Source: Clostridia bacterium
Lineage (GTDB): Bacteria > Bacillota > Clostridia > Oscillospirales > Acutalibacteraceae
Assembly: GCA_017435385.1 (NCBI GenBank)
Contig: JAFSFB010000019.1
Span: 1 to 40,969 of the forward strand
Direction: 5' to 3'
Length of the DNA: 40,969 nucleotides
How positions within the stretch are numbered: position 1 is the stretch's first letter; each line of letters opens with the position of its first letter. Below are positions 25,458 to 33,284 of the stretch, piece by piece. The translations under genes and the position numbers were made by a program. Under the pieces are notes generated by a model, which was not told where the DNA came from, searched no databases, and worked only from the letters and a program-made list of their open reading frames with translations.

Positions 25458-25529
25458 CGTAGGGGCGACGTTTCGTCGCCCGAAAATCAAAATCATTGCC
25501 GAAACGGGCGACCGCAGGTCGCCCCTACG
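25458..25529. repeat. paired REP-like palindromes
   Basis: Two hairpins (GGGCGACG/CGTCGCCC and GGGCGACC/GGTCGCCC) face each other within an outer 12-bp inverted repeat (CGTAGGGGCGAC and GTCGCCCCTACG). This is the layout of a bipartite extragenic palindrome. It does not resemble a CRISPR array: there are only two units and the spacing is irregular. Confidence 0.8.
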
Positions 25530-25570
25530 ATATATTTATAAATTTTTTAAAAATAATAAAAAATTCTTTC

Positions 25571-25618
25571 ATTTCTGCACTAAAGTACAATGTGCAATTT
25601 ATTTTTATTTGTTAAAAT
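25571..25618 (+). promoter_or_regulatory. shared palindromic operator and promoter, copy 3
   Basis: The palindrome is at 25576-25596 and the -10 box TAAAAT at 25613-25618, again 15 nt after the shared block. The sequence between block and -10 differs from copies 1 and 2, so the block itself is what is conserved. Confidence 0.85.
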
Positions 25619-25650
25619 TAGGATGAATAATAATCTAAATGGGGGATTTT

Positions 25651-27114
25651 ATGGCTAATCTGAAAAAACTTACGATTCTTCATTCAAACGATTTACACGG
25701 CGACTTCCTTGCCGAAGAGATTGATTCAAAGCTTGTCGGCGGCGTTTCGATGCTTTCGGGATATGTCAACAAGGTAAGAAACGAAGAAAAAAACGCAATC
25801 TACTGCATTGCAGGCGATATGTTCAGAGGCTCGGTTATCGATTCCGAATATCAGGGCGTTTCAACAATCGAGATTATGAATATGCTCTCGCCCGATGTTG
25901 TTACCGTCGGCAATCACGAAACAGATTACGGCGTTGCTCATCTTCTGTTTATCGAAAAATGCGCAAAGTTCCCGATTATCAACGCCAACTTACATATCAA
26001 AACCAACGGCGCAAGACTTTTCAAACCCCATCATATAATCGAAATTGACGGAATGAAAATTCTGTTTATCGGCATACTCACCGAAGAAGTTCTTTCGCAG
26101 ACAAAGAATGACGGTCTTGTGGGAACATTCGTTGATATTGATGAAGCCGCAATGACAGTCGGCAGAATCTGCAACGCATATAACAGAATTGATATCGATT
26201 TTACAGTTCTTCTCACGCATATCGGATTTGAAGAAGATAAAAAGCTTGCCGCAAAGCTTGACCCTGCATGGGGTGTTGATATTATCGTAGGCGGTCACTC
26301 GCATACATTTATTGAAGAGCCTGCGGTTGTCAACGATATTGTTATCGTTCAGGCAGGCACGGGCACAGACCAGATAGGCAGATTCGATATTATGGTTGAT
26401 ACTGATAACAACTGCATTGACAGCTACACATGGAAGAGTCTTCCCATCAATGCCGACAACTGCCCGAGAGATGAAAAGCTTGAAGATATAATCAAGTATT
26501 ACAAGAACAAGACGGATATGAAATACGGTCGCATGGTAACGAGATTCAAAAGGCAGCTCACTCATCCGTCACGCTACCGTGAAACCGAGCTCGGCGGTCT
26601 GTTTGCGGATATTATGCGTGACAGTCTGGGTCTTGACCTTATGCTTCTCGGCTCGGGAAGTGTCCGCACAACAGAACTCGGTCCCATTGTTCTTTATCAG
26701 GATCTTGCGGAATGCTTCCCTTACGATGACCCTGCATATATGCTCCGTGTGACGGGCGAACAGCTCAAACGGATGATAAAATTTATGCTCCGTGACGAGG
26801 TGTGGGAAGGCTCGCATTGCGAATTTTATCAGTTCTCAAAGGGAACAAGAGTTCTTTATGACCGAAACACTCACGAATTCAAAAAATTTACCCTTAACGG
26901 CGAACCTCTTGATGATGAAAAGATTTATAAAATCGGTCTTCAGCATTTCCATTTCAAGAATCTTGAAAACTTCTTCTCCGTTCCCTATGACGAGGTTGCA
27001 AAAAACGGCAAACCCAGAATGGTTTCAACCTCATGCAGAGAGATTCTTGATGAATATCTTTCCGTTCATAATGCTCTTGACCGTGAAATCAGCGGCAGAC
27101 TTATAGTTGAATGA
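25651..27114 (+). CDS. 5'-nucleotidase / 2',3'-cyclic phosphodiesterase-like metallophosphatase
   Basis: A 487-aa protein of the 5'-nucleotidase/UshA family. The N-terminal metallophosphatase domain shows HSNDLHGDF, AGDMFRGS, TVGNHETDYG, LLTHIGFEEDKKLA and VGGHSHTF. The C-terminal domain includes GGLFADIMRD, GSGSVRTTELGP and LAECFPYDDPAYMLRVTGEQLK. It lacks a signal peptide, so it is probably cytoplasmic, unlike most UshA proteins. The start at 25651 follows GGGGGATTTT; an ATG 12 nt upstream overlaps that site. It leads an operon with two small downstream genes. Confidence 0.9.
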   Translation: MANLKKLTILHSNDLHGDFLAEEIDSKLVGGVSMLSGYVNKVRNEEKNAIYCIAGDMFRGSVIDSEYQGVSTIEIMNMLSPDVVTVGNHETDYGVAHLLFIEKCAKFPIINANLHIKTNGARLFKPHHIIEIDGMKILFIGILTEEVLSQTKNDGLVGTFVDIDEAAMTVGRICNAYNRIDIDFTVLLTHIGFEEDKKLAAKLDPAWGVDIIVGGHSHTFIEEPAVVNDIVIVQAGTGTDQIGRFDIMVDTDNNCIDSYTWKSLPINADNCPRDEKLEDIIKYYKNKTDMKYGRMVTRFKRQLTHPSRYRETELGGLFADIMRDSLGLDLMLLGSGSVRTTELGPIVLYQDLAECFPYDDPAYMLRVTGEQLKRMIKFMLRDEVWEGSHCEFYQFSKGTRVLYDRNTHEFKKFTLNGEPLDDEKIYKIGLQHFHFKNLENFFSVPYDEVAKNGKPRMVSTSCREILDEYLSVHNALDREISGRLIVE

Positions 27115-27398
27115 TTATGAAGAAGAACAGACCAAAGGGCAACGGATTCATTTCGGCGTTGCTGATAAACCTCGTATTCGACCTTGAATGGACAATTCCC
27201 GCATGGATATTGCTTGCGGTTCATTTCATTTTCAAAATATCAATCTGGTGGTTTGTCGGTGCACTTGCCGTATGGGTTATCGGCGTTGCAATAAAAACAG
27301 CGGTTTTCTCGTGGCTTATTCATGTCGGCAATATTCCCGATCCGCCCAAAGAAAACAAAAATCCCTATTCATCAAAAGGATATAAACCGAATAAATAA
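27111..27398 (+). CDS. small membrane protein downstream of the nucleotidase
   Basis: A protein of about 95 aa with two hydrophobic segments (WTIPAWILLAVHFIFKISIWWFVGALAVWVIGVAIKTAVFSWLI) and a hydrophilic Pro/Lys-rich tail. It overlaps the nucleotidase stop by 4 nt (ATGA); an alternative start is the ATG at 27117. I do not recognise the family. Its position suggests it works with, or is co-regulated with, the nucleotidase. Confidence 0.7.
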   Translation: MIMKKNRPKGNGFISALLINLVFDLEWTIPAWILLAVHFIFKISIWWFVGALAVWVIGVAIKTAVFSWLIHVGNIPDPPKENKNPYSSKGYKPNK

Positions 27399-27411
27399 GG
27401 AGGTAATGCCA

Positions 27412-28497
27412 ATGAAAAAGATAACAGCCGTTCTGCTTGCTCTGATTATGCTGCTCTCGTTTGCGGCATGCGGCGGCAAGGATGACGGCGAAACAACAAC
27501 CGAAGCTCCGTCGGTTCAGCAGACCGAAGAAGCAAACACAAAGGGTAACGGTTCTGCAAACGACAAAGGCGGCAATAAAGAGGATGACAGCGGTGATTTG
27601 CTGATGACTCTTTATATCGACAGTGCATCCGAAGATTATCAGAGTCTGACGGGTAAAATCGAAAGCATAAACACAGGCATTGACCCTCAGACTTCAGCAG
27701 GCTGTTTCAGATTTGTTTCACCCAAAAGCGGTGTGACTGTCAGACTTGAAGCGATAATGTGGTCACCGATTGTTGATGATTTTGAGGTAAGCGATACCGT
27801 ATTTGAAATCTCAACAGAAAAAGACAAAATTTATGAATTTGACTGCTATGTAACCGAAACAATTCCCGATTACAGACTTGTTGCCGAGTACGGAGATATG
27901 AAAGCCAAGTATTATCTGGCTATGGACGGCTATGAGGTTGTCACAAAGCTTCTTATGGTTGATGAGGGTAACACACCCGAAGAAATAACCGAAGACTCAG
28001 CTTTCTATAATCTCTGCGTTGCCCGTGCAGCATCGAAAATCTTTTATGACGGCTTTGCCGAAAACGATGACCCTGCCGTTGTGTGGGATACCGTTGCTTA
28101 TGCCGTAACGCTCAATCACGCAAAAACGGTAGGAGAAACAGAATATGATGTTATCTCTTTGACAACATGGGAACTTGAAGCGTATATGGATTCCATGTAC
28201 CCCGGGTTAAAAGGAAATTATCCTGAAATACCTGAAGAATGCTGTGTTGAAGGCAGTATGAAACAGTATTCGGATTATGATGTCACACCTTATCTGTTTG
28301 AAAGATTCAGCACCAACGAATTCTACGGCGTTGAGGATAACGGCGACGGAACATATTCCGTTAAAATCAGAATTGACGATTACAGATTTGAAGGCCATGA
28401 GGAATTCGGTCTTGCCGTAATCGTTGAACCCGATGCAAACAGTCCTTTCGGCTACATAATCACAGATGTTGTTGATTGCGAATTGCCCAGAGGATGA
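27412..28497 (+). CDS. putative lipoprotein, unknown function
   Basis: A 361-aa protein with a lipoprotein signal (MKKITAVLLALIMLLSFAACGG) and a low-complexity linker rich in Thr, Glu, Gly, Asn and Asp, then a globular acidic domain with no motif I recognise. The start at 27412 follows AAGGAGGTAATGCC; the ATG inside that site is unlikely. It lies 13 nt after the small membrane protein gene, so it may be in the same operon. Confidence 0.75.
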   Translation: MKKITAVLLALIMLLSFAACGGKDDGETTTEAPSVQQTEEANTKGNGSANDKGGNKEDDSGDLLMTLYIDSASEDYQSLTGKIESINTGIDPQTSAGCFRFVSPKSGVTVRLEAIMWSPIVDDFEVSDTVFEISTEKDKIYEFDCYVTETIPDYRLVAEYGDMKAKYYLAMDGYEVVTKLLMVDEGNTPEEITEDSAFYNLCVARAASKIFYDGFAENDDPAVVWDTVAYAVTLNHAKTVGETEYDVISLTTWELEAYMDSMYPGLKGNYPEIPEECCVEGSMKQYSDYDVTPYLFERFSTNEFYGVEDNGDGTYSVKIRIDDYRFEGHEEFGLAVIVEPDANSPFGYIITDVVDCELPRG

Positions 28498-28547
28498 GAA
28501 TAAATTTTGAAATTATTAAACTGATTTCTTGAAAGGAGAAATTTATT

Positions 28548-29900
28548 ATGGGACTTATTAAAGCAGGATTAGGAGCACTCGGCGGAGTATTGGCTGACCA
28601 GTGGAAGGAATTCTTCTACTGCGAATCACTCGAAAATGATGTGCTGATGGTGAAAGGCACAAAGAGAGTCGGAGGCAGAAGCTCCAACACCAAGGGCAGC
28701 GACAATGTAATCTCCAACGGCTCGGGCATTGCAGTTGCAGACGGTCAGTGCATGATTATCGTTGAGCAGGGCAAGATCGTTGAGGTCTGCGCAGAGCCAG
28801 GTGAATTTACCTATGATTCTTCAACAGAGCCTTCAATCTTCTCGGGCAAGCTCGGCGATACAATCAAGGAAACCTTCAAAACAATCGGTAAGAGATTTAC
28901 ATACGGCGGCGACACAGGCAAGGACCAGAGAGTTTATTATTTCAACACAAAGGAAATTCTTGATAACAAGTTCGGCACACCCAATCCCTTTATGTTTGAG
29001 GTTGCCAACAAAAGACTCAATATGTACCGTTCAGTTCAGGTAAGATGCAACGGTATTTATTCCTACAGAATCACGGATCCGCTTCTTTTCTACACAAAGA
29101 TTGCAGGCAATGTAGGAGATGAATACAGAAGAGAAGAAATCGACAATCAGCTCAAAACAGAGTTCATTTCAGCTCTTCAGCCTGCATTTGCAATGCTCAC
29201 AGAGCTTGAACTCCGCCCCGCACAGATCCCTGCACACACAACAGAGCTTAAAGATGCGCTCAACAAGGCACTTGCAGTTGAATGGACACAGCGCAGAGGT
29301 ATTTCGGTTGAATCCATCGCACTTAATCCGATTACTCTCACTCCCGAAGATATGCAGAAGATCAATCAGATGGAAGATGCCGCAACAATGGGCTCAAATC
29401 CGTTTATGATGGCAGGCAGAATGACTGATGCTCAGGCAAACGCCATGGAGGCTGCAGCAAAGAACGAGGCAGGAGCCATGACAGGCTTTATGGGCTTCGG
29501 TATGGCGATGAATGCTGCAGGCGGCAACTTCAATCCTGCGGCAATGTATCAGGCAGGTGTTCAGCAGCAACAGCAGATGGTACAGCAGCAGGCTGCAGCG
29601 GCACCCGCACAGTCAGCTCCCGCAGCACCCGCAAACGGCTGGAAATGTGCCTGCGGAGCAACCGTAAGCGGCAACTTCTGCACGGAATGCGGAGCAAAGA
29701 AGCCCGAAGCAGAAGGCTGGACCTGTTCCTGCGGAGCAGTGAACAAAGGCAAATTCTGCCCCAACTGCGGCGGCAAAAAGCCTGAAGGCGCACCTCTCTA
29801 TCAGTGTGACAAATGCGGCTGGAAGCCCGAAGACCCCCACAATCCTCCCAAGTTCTGCCCCGAATGCGGCGACAGATTCGACGAAAGCGATGCACAGTAA
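28548..29900 (+). CDS. SPFH-domain protein with C-terminal zinc ribbons (YdjI-like)
   Basis: A 450-aa protein. The N-terminal two-thirds match the SPFH domain of B. subtilis YdjI-type proteins (GLGALGGVLADQWKEFFYCESL near the start, GIAVADGQCMIIVEQGKIVEV, then VQVRCNGIYSYRITDPLLFYTKI). A Gln/Ala-rich linker (about 345-370) leads to three zinc ribbons (CACG...CTEC, CSCG...CPNC, CDKC...CPEC). SPFH proteins form membrane-associated scaffolds; YdjI relatives are linked to envelope stress. The start follows AAAGGAG and a strong terminator follows the gene. Confidence 0.85.
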   Translation: MGLIKAGLGALGGVLADQWKEFFYCESLENDVLMVKGTKRVGGRSSNTKGSDNVISNGSGIAVADGQCMIIVEQGKIVEVCAEPGEFTYDSSTEPSIFSGKLGDTIKETFKTIGKRFTYGGDTGKDQRVYYFNTKEILDNKFGTPNPFMFEVANKRLNMYRSVQVRCNGIYSYRITDPLLFYTKIAGNVGDEYRREEIDNQLKTEFISALQPAFAMLTELELRPAQIPAHTTELKDALNKALAVEWTQRRGISVESIALNPITLTPEDMQKINQMEDAATMGSNPFMMAGRMTDAQANAMEAAAKNEAGAMTGFMGFGMAMNAAGGNFNPAAMYQAGVQQQQQMVQQQAAAAPAQSAPAAPANGWKCACGATVSGNFCTECGAKKPEAEGWTCSCGAVNKGKFCPNCGGKKPEGAPLYQCDKCGWKPEDPHNPPKFCPECGDRFDESDAQ

Positions 29901-29906
29901 ATAATG

Positions 29907-29944
29907 AAAAAATCACGGTTCATTAAGCTGAACCGTGATTTTTT
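29907..29944. terminator. bidirectional terminator after the SPFH gene
   Basis: AAAAATCACGGTTCA and TGAACCGTGATTTTT form a long perfect stem with loop TTAAGC. It serves the SPFH gene on the plus strand and the dehydrogenase on the minus strand. Confidence 0.9.
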
Positions 29945-29956
29945 AATGTTATTAAT

Positions 29957-31237
29957 TTATAATATCACCTTTTCGGGTATACCGTTGTTTTCTCTTGAGC
30001 GGTCAGCGAGGAAAACTGCGAGGTGACCCGAGAGCGAATCGTGAATGTCGGTGCATGAAACAGAGGTTTCTTCGTTTCTGCAATATGCAACGAAATCTCT
30101 GACAAGGTCGAGATCTCCGCCGCCGTGAGTGTCGTTGTCGATCTTCAGATCAAAAACGGTATCCTCATGCTCATGTCCCGGGCGGGGATCGATTTTTGAA
30201 AGAGTGAATGTTCCTTTTTCAAAATCACCCTCAATGATTCCCTTCGTTCCCGTGATGAAAATTGTTCTTGTTCCGTAGCTTGTGCCGCCAACCATCGTGT
30301 GGGTACCCGTTGCGCCGTTATCAAAAAGAACATTAACCGTCTGATGGTCAACAACATTGTTGTCGCTCTTATAAGCACAAATGCCGTAGGGACTCGTTTT
30401 CAGCAGATTGATCTTATCTTCTATCGTCGGGTTTTCAATGCTTTCAAGAGCATCCCAGACATAGAAAGACCATCTGTCGGGGTGGTCGATATAAATGCGT
30501 TTTGCGGAATAAAGGCATTCGTCAACAAGGGGGCAGTCAACAAGACAGCGGGTTCCCGAGTTTTCGGGAGCGTTCTTACCGACGAACTGCATATTGTTTC
30601 CGAAGCTTGAGATGAAAGAGGGCTTCGTTTCGCCCATGAGCCACATCATGATGTCAAGATCGTGGCAGCATTTTGCAAGAAGCATTGAGCTGTGGCACTT
30701 TTCAGAATTGTTCCATTTGCCTCTTACATGGCTTGTTGACATGTGATGATAGCTGACATATTCATTCGTCTGAATGCTGATTATCTGACCGATCTCGCCC
30801 GAAAGAATGATATCCTTTATCTTTCTGTAAAACGGAGCGTATCGGAGGACAAAGCATATCATGACTTTTCTTCCGTTATCTTTTGCTGTTTTAACGAGCT
30901 TTCTTGCTTCTTCTTCATTTACCGCAAACGGTTTTTCGAGAAGAACATCGTAGCCTGCTTCAAGCAGAGGAACGGTCGTTTCAACATGGATATGGTCCAT
31001 CGTTCCGTTTATGACCGCATCTGCAAATTTCGGAGCTTTTGCAAGCTCCTGAGCCGATTCAAAGCATCTGTCATCGGGTATACCGAATCTTTTTGCAATT
31101 GATCTCCGACGGTGAAAATCGGGATCGGCAACGCCGACGATCTCCATTTTGTCGCTTTCGAGCTCTGCGAGCTGAGCATATGTAAGGCTGCGGTGTCCGC
31201 CGCCGACAATGATTGTTTTTAAAGGTTTCTGGTTCAT
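29957..31237 (-). CDS. Gfo/Idh/MocA-family oxidoreductase
   Basis: A 426-aa dehydrogenase. The Rossmann domain has TIIVGGGHRSLTYAQLAE, GVADPD and the catalytic-lysine motif LLEKPFAV; the C-terminal domain has MLLAKCCHDLDIMMWLMG. It is longer than the plain family and contains a cysteine cluster (RCLVDCPLVDECLY) that may bind metal. The start at 31237 was chosen because MNQKPLKTII is the natural N-terminus; AAAGGA lies 12 nt upstream, a long spacing. A promoter lies just upstream. It may act in sugar or cyclitol oxidation with the imported substrate of the neighbouring symporter. Confidence 0.85.
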   Translation of the reverse strand: MNQKPLKTIIVGGGHRSLTYAQLAELESDKMEIVGVADPDFHRRRSIAKRFGIPDDRCFESAQELAKAPKFADAVINGTMDHIHVETTVPLLEAGYDVLLEKPFAVNEEEARKLVKTAKDNGRKVMICFVLRYAPFYRKIKDIILSGEIGQIISIQTNEYVSYHHMSTSHVRGKWNNSEKCHSSMLLAKCCHDLDIMMWLMGETKPSFISSFGNNMQFVGKNAPENSGTRCLVDCPLVDECLYSAKRIYIDHPDRWSFYVWDALESIENPTIEDKINLLKTSPYGICAYKSDNNVVDHQTVNVLFDNGATGTHTMVGGTSYGTRTIFITGTKGIIEGDFEKGTFTLSKIDPRPGHEHEDTVFDLKIDNDTHGGGDLDLVRDFVAYCRNEETSVSCTDIHDSLSGHLAVFLADRSRENNGIPEKVIL

Positions 31238-31265
31238 AGCTGTGTCATATCCTTTCAACCGTGAA

Positions 31266-31294
31266 ACTTTACCACATCCGGATAAATATTTCAA
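31266..31294 (-). promoter_or_regulatory. promoter of the second Gfo/Idh/MocA gene
   Basis: On the minus strand TTGAAA (31289-31294) and TAAAGT (31266-31271) are spaced by 17 nt in the gap between this gene and the symporter. Confidence 0.6.
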
Positions 31295-31312
31295 TAGTTA
31301 AAAGTAAAATAA

Positions 31313-32815
31313 TCAAATTGTTTCTTCGATTTTTATAATTGTTTCGTTGCTTTCGTTTGTGACCGCCGCCTGAGCCTCATGTCTTCTTATCATAAGCTCG
31401 GAATACATCTTCTCACGGAGCTTCCCTGAAAGAGGATAGAGGAATTTCGGGATAACGGCAAGAATGCCTGTCAGCTGAGGAATTCCCGTACACAGAGCAA
31501 ACAGCCACCATTTTGTTTTATCGTTCTGAGTTCCGATCGTGATGCCTTGCTTATATCCGATCGCATCGAGGATCAGGCTCTTCGCCGAGGTCATGACGAT
31601 GGTCTGAAGCTTTGTGATGAGATTTCGTGCAACGCCTATCGTTGCTTCAACACGGTAACCGTTTTTCCATTCGCAGTAGTCCATCGCTTCGTTGTAAAGC
31701 TCGGCTTTTACGACCTTGCGGATACCGAAAGCCCACTTGTCAAACCACGCCTGAACGCCGAAAAGAATCGTCATCAGCAGGGGCTTTTTGAAATTCTTTC
31801 CCAATGAACCGATAGCGAAAAGCAGAAGATACCAGAATCTCGTATAGAGATCTTCAAAGACCCAGATTGCCTTTGACGAGAACCTTTCTCTGATAGGCTT
31901 GACAAAAGCATAGCTTATGCTGCCGTTAAGACCCGAGGGGATGTTGGCTATCGTCAGAAGTGAGGCTGATCCGAGAACATCGATGAAATAGTTCGTATTG
32001 CTTCCGCTGACCGAAAATCCGCCGAGAAAATCCGAAATTGTAATCAGCAGAACGGGATAGTTGTTTATAACAGCCTTGAGTCCCTGCTTGACGCTCGGAG
32101 CTTCGATCGACTGCATGACTCTTTCTTTTGAAACGAGGAAGAAATACAAGGTGAATGCAGAGGAAATAATGCTCGTTCCCAGACCCATCGCAAGGAAAAC
32201 ATTCTGAAGCTTCCATTTCAGAACACCGTTGTTGATGAGGTCGAGCAGAACGCCCATTATGTAATTCGGCATATCCTCACCCATATATCCCGTCAGAAGC
32301 TCAGCCATGGTTATCAGCCTCGCTCGGTCGTTCGGATGCGGAGTGATCGTAGTCATGTATCCTGCTTTTGCGATGCTCGTAAAGGTTCCGCCCGTTTCAT
32401 TGATAACATTGAATGCAAAATAATAAATGAGCTTGGGCAGATAGGTAGATGATGCACCGGGGAAGAAGAAGGGGATGAGCCAGTAAAATGCACCGATGAG
32501 TGTCATCGGTATCTGAAAAGTTATCAGATAGGGGCGGAATTTACCCCAACGGGTTCTCGTTTTGTCAACAAGTGCGGCAATCAGAGGATCGTTGATAACG
32601 TCCCATATGCCCGTAAGCATGCTGATAAAAGCGTTGGTCTTGAAATCGATCTTAACAACATCCCAGATGTATCTGTCCGTAAACTGACCGATGTTAAATG
32701 CGTTTGAGAAGTCATTGAGAAGATAGGCGAAGGTTTCCTTAGAGCCGACATATCTTCTGTCATAGACCTTGAACTCGCTTACGGTTCTGTTGGGGGCGTT
32801 TGAATTATTGTCCAT
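31313..32815 (-). CDS. GPH-family (glycoside/pentoside/hexuronide) cation symporter
   Basis: A 500-aa major-facilitator protein with about 12 hydrophobic segments. GPH features are the early WDVINDPLIAALVDKTRTRWGKFRPYL loop (conserved Asp, Arg and Lys residues) and the N-terminal YLLNDFSNAFNIGQF helix. These symporters import sugars, glycosides or uronates with sodium or protons. The start follows GGAGGC. It lies upstream of the dehydrogenase on the same strand, so both may serve one substrate, but a promoter between them allows separate expression. Confidence 0.85.
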   Translation of the reverse strand: MDNNSNAPNRTVSEFKVYDRRYVGSKETFAYLLNDFSNAFNIGQFTDRYIWDVVKIDFKTNAFISMLTGIWDVINDPLIAALVDKTRTRWGKFRPYLITFQIPMTLIGAFYWLIPFFFPGASSTYLPKLIYYFAFNVINETGGTFTSIAKAGYMTTITPHPNDRARLITMAELLTGYMGEDMPNYIMGVLLDLINNGVLKWKLQNVFLAMGLGTSIISSAFTLYFFLVSKERVMQSIEAPSVKQGLKAVINNYPVLLITISDFLGGFSVSGSNTNYFIDVLGSASLLTIANIPSGLNGSISYAFVKPIRERFSSKAIWVFEDLYTRFWYLLLFAIGSLGKNFKKPLLMTILFGVQAWFDKWAFGIRKVVKAELYNEAMDYCEWKNGYRVEATIGVARNLITKLQTIVMTSAKSLILDAIGYKQGITIGTQNDKTKWWLFALCTGIPQLTGILAVIPKFLYPLSGKLREKMYSELMIRRHEAQAAVTNESNETIIKIEETI

Positions 32816-32849
32816 TTAAAGCCTCCTGATAATAGTTAAAAGATAAATA

Positions 32850-32869
32850 CGCCGTGGAAAACCACGGCG
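32850..32869 (-). terminator. hairpin after the PC4-like gene
   Basis: CGCCGTGG and CCACGGCG pair around AAAA, between the PC4-like gene and the symporter. The T run on the minus strand is short, so termination may be partial. Confidence 0.5.
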
Positions 32870-32890
32870 CATGATTCGGTTAACCGCAAA

Positions 32891-33109
32891 TTATTTGAGA
32901 GCCTTGACAGCTTCCTTGAGAGCAGCCATTTCTTCCTGGCTGAGGGTAACACCCTTGCCCATTTTCTCGTGATCGGGAGCCCATTCACGGATATCGTATT
33001 TGGGATCTCTTCCGTTCCAGCTGATGAGGTTGAGCTCCTTTGTCCAACCCTTGGGGTTTTCGGAAAGAACAGCTACGGATTCAACGATTTCATAAGTAAA
33101 TTCAGGCAT
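32891..33109 (-). CDS. YdbC/PC4-family single-stranded nucleic-acid-binding protein
   Basis: A 72-aa protein matching the bacterial PC4-like YdbC family: FTYEIVESVAVLSENPKGWTKELNLISWNGRDPKYDIREWAPDHEKMGKGVTLS, with the helix LSQEEMAALKEAVKALK at the end. The lactococcal member binds single-stranded DNA as a dimer; its cellular role is unclear. The start at 33109 follows AAAGGAG. A promoter (TTTACT, 17 nt, TATAAT at 33141-33146 on the minus strand) lies upstream. Confidence 0.88.
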   Translation of the reverse strand: MPEFTYEIVESVAVLSENPKGWTKELNLISWNGRDPKYDIREWAPDHEKMGKGVTLSQEEMAALKEAVKALK

Positions 33110-33140
33110 GATAATTCTCCTTTCAGATTTATACAATCTT

Positions 33141-33169
33141 ATTATAATATATAAATTTTTAAAAGTAAA
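33141..33169 (-). promoter_or_regulatory. promoter of the PC4-like gene
   Basis: On the minus strand TTTACT and TATAAT are spaced by 17 nt in an A+T-rich divergent gap. Confidence 0.55.
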
Positions 33170-33284
33170 TATATATTTTAACTTTTTTTAAAAAATTGTT
33201 CTATTTTGACAAATAATAATTCCGGTAATATTTCGGACATGTATTGAATAATATTAGTGTGAATAAATCAAAAGGAGAGATACT

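Noticed and set aside
25458..25529. CRISPR array
   Set aside because: There are only two palindromic units facing each other, with no regular spacers and no cas genes in the window.
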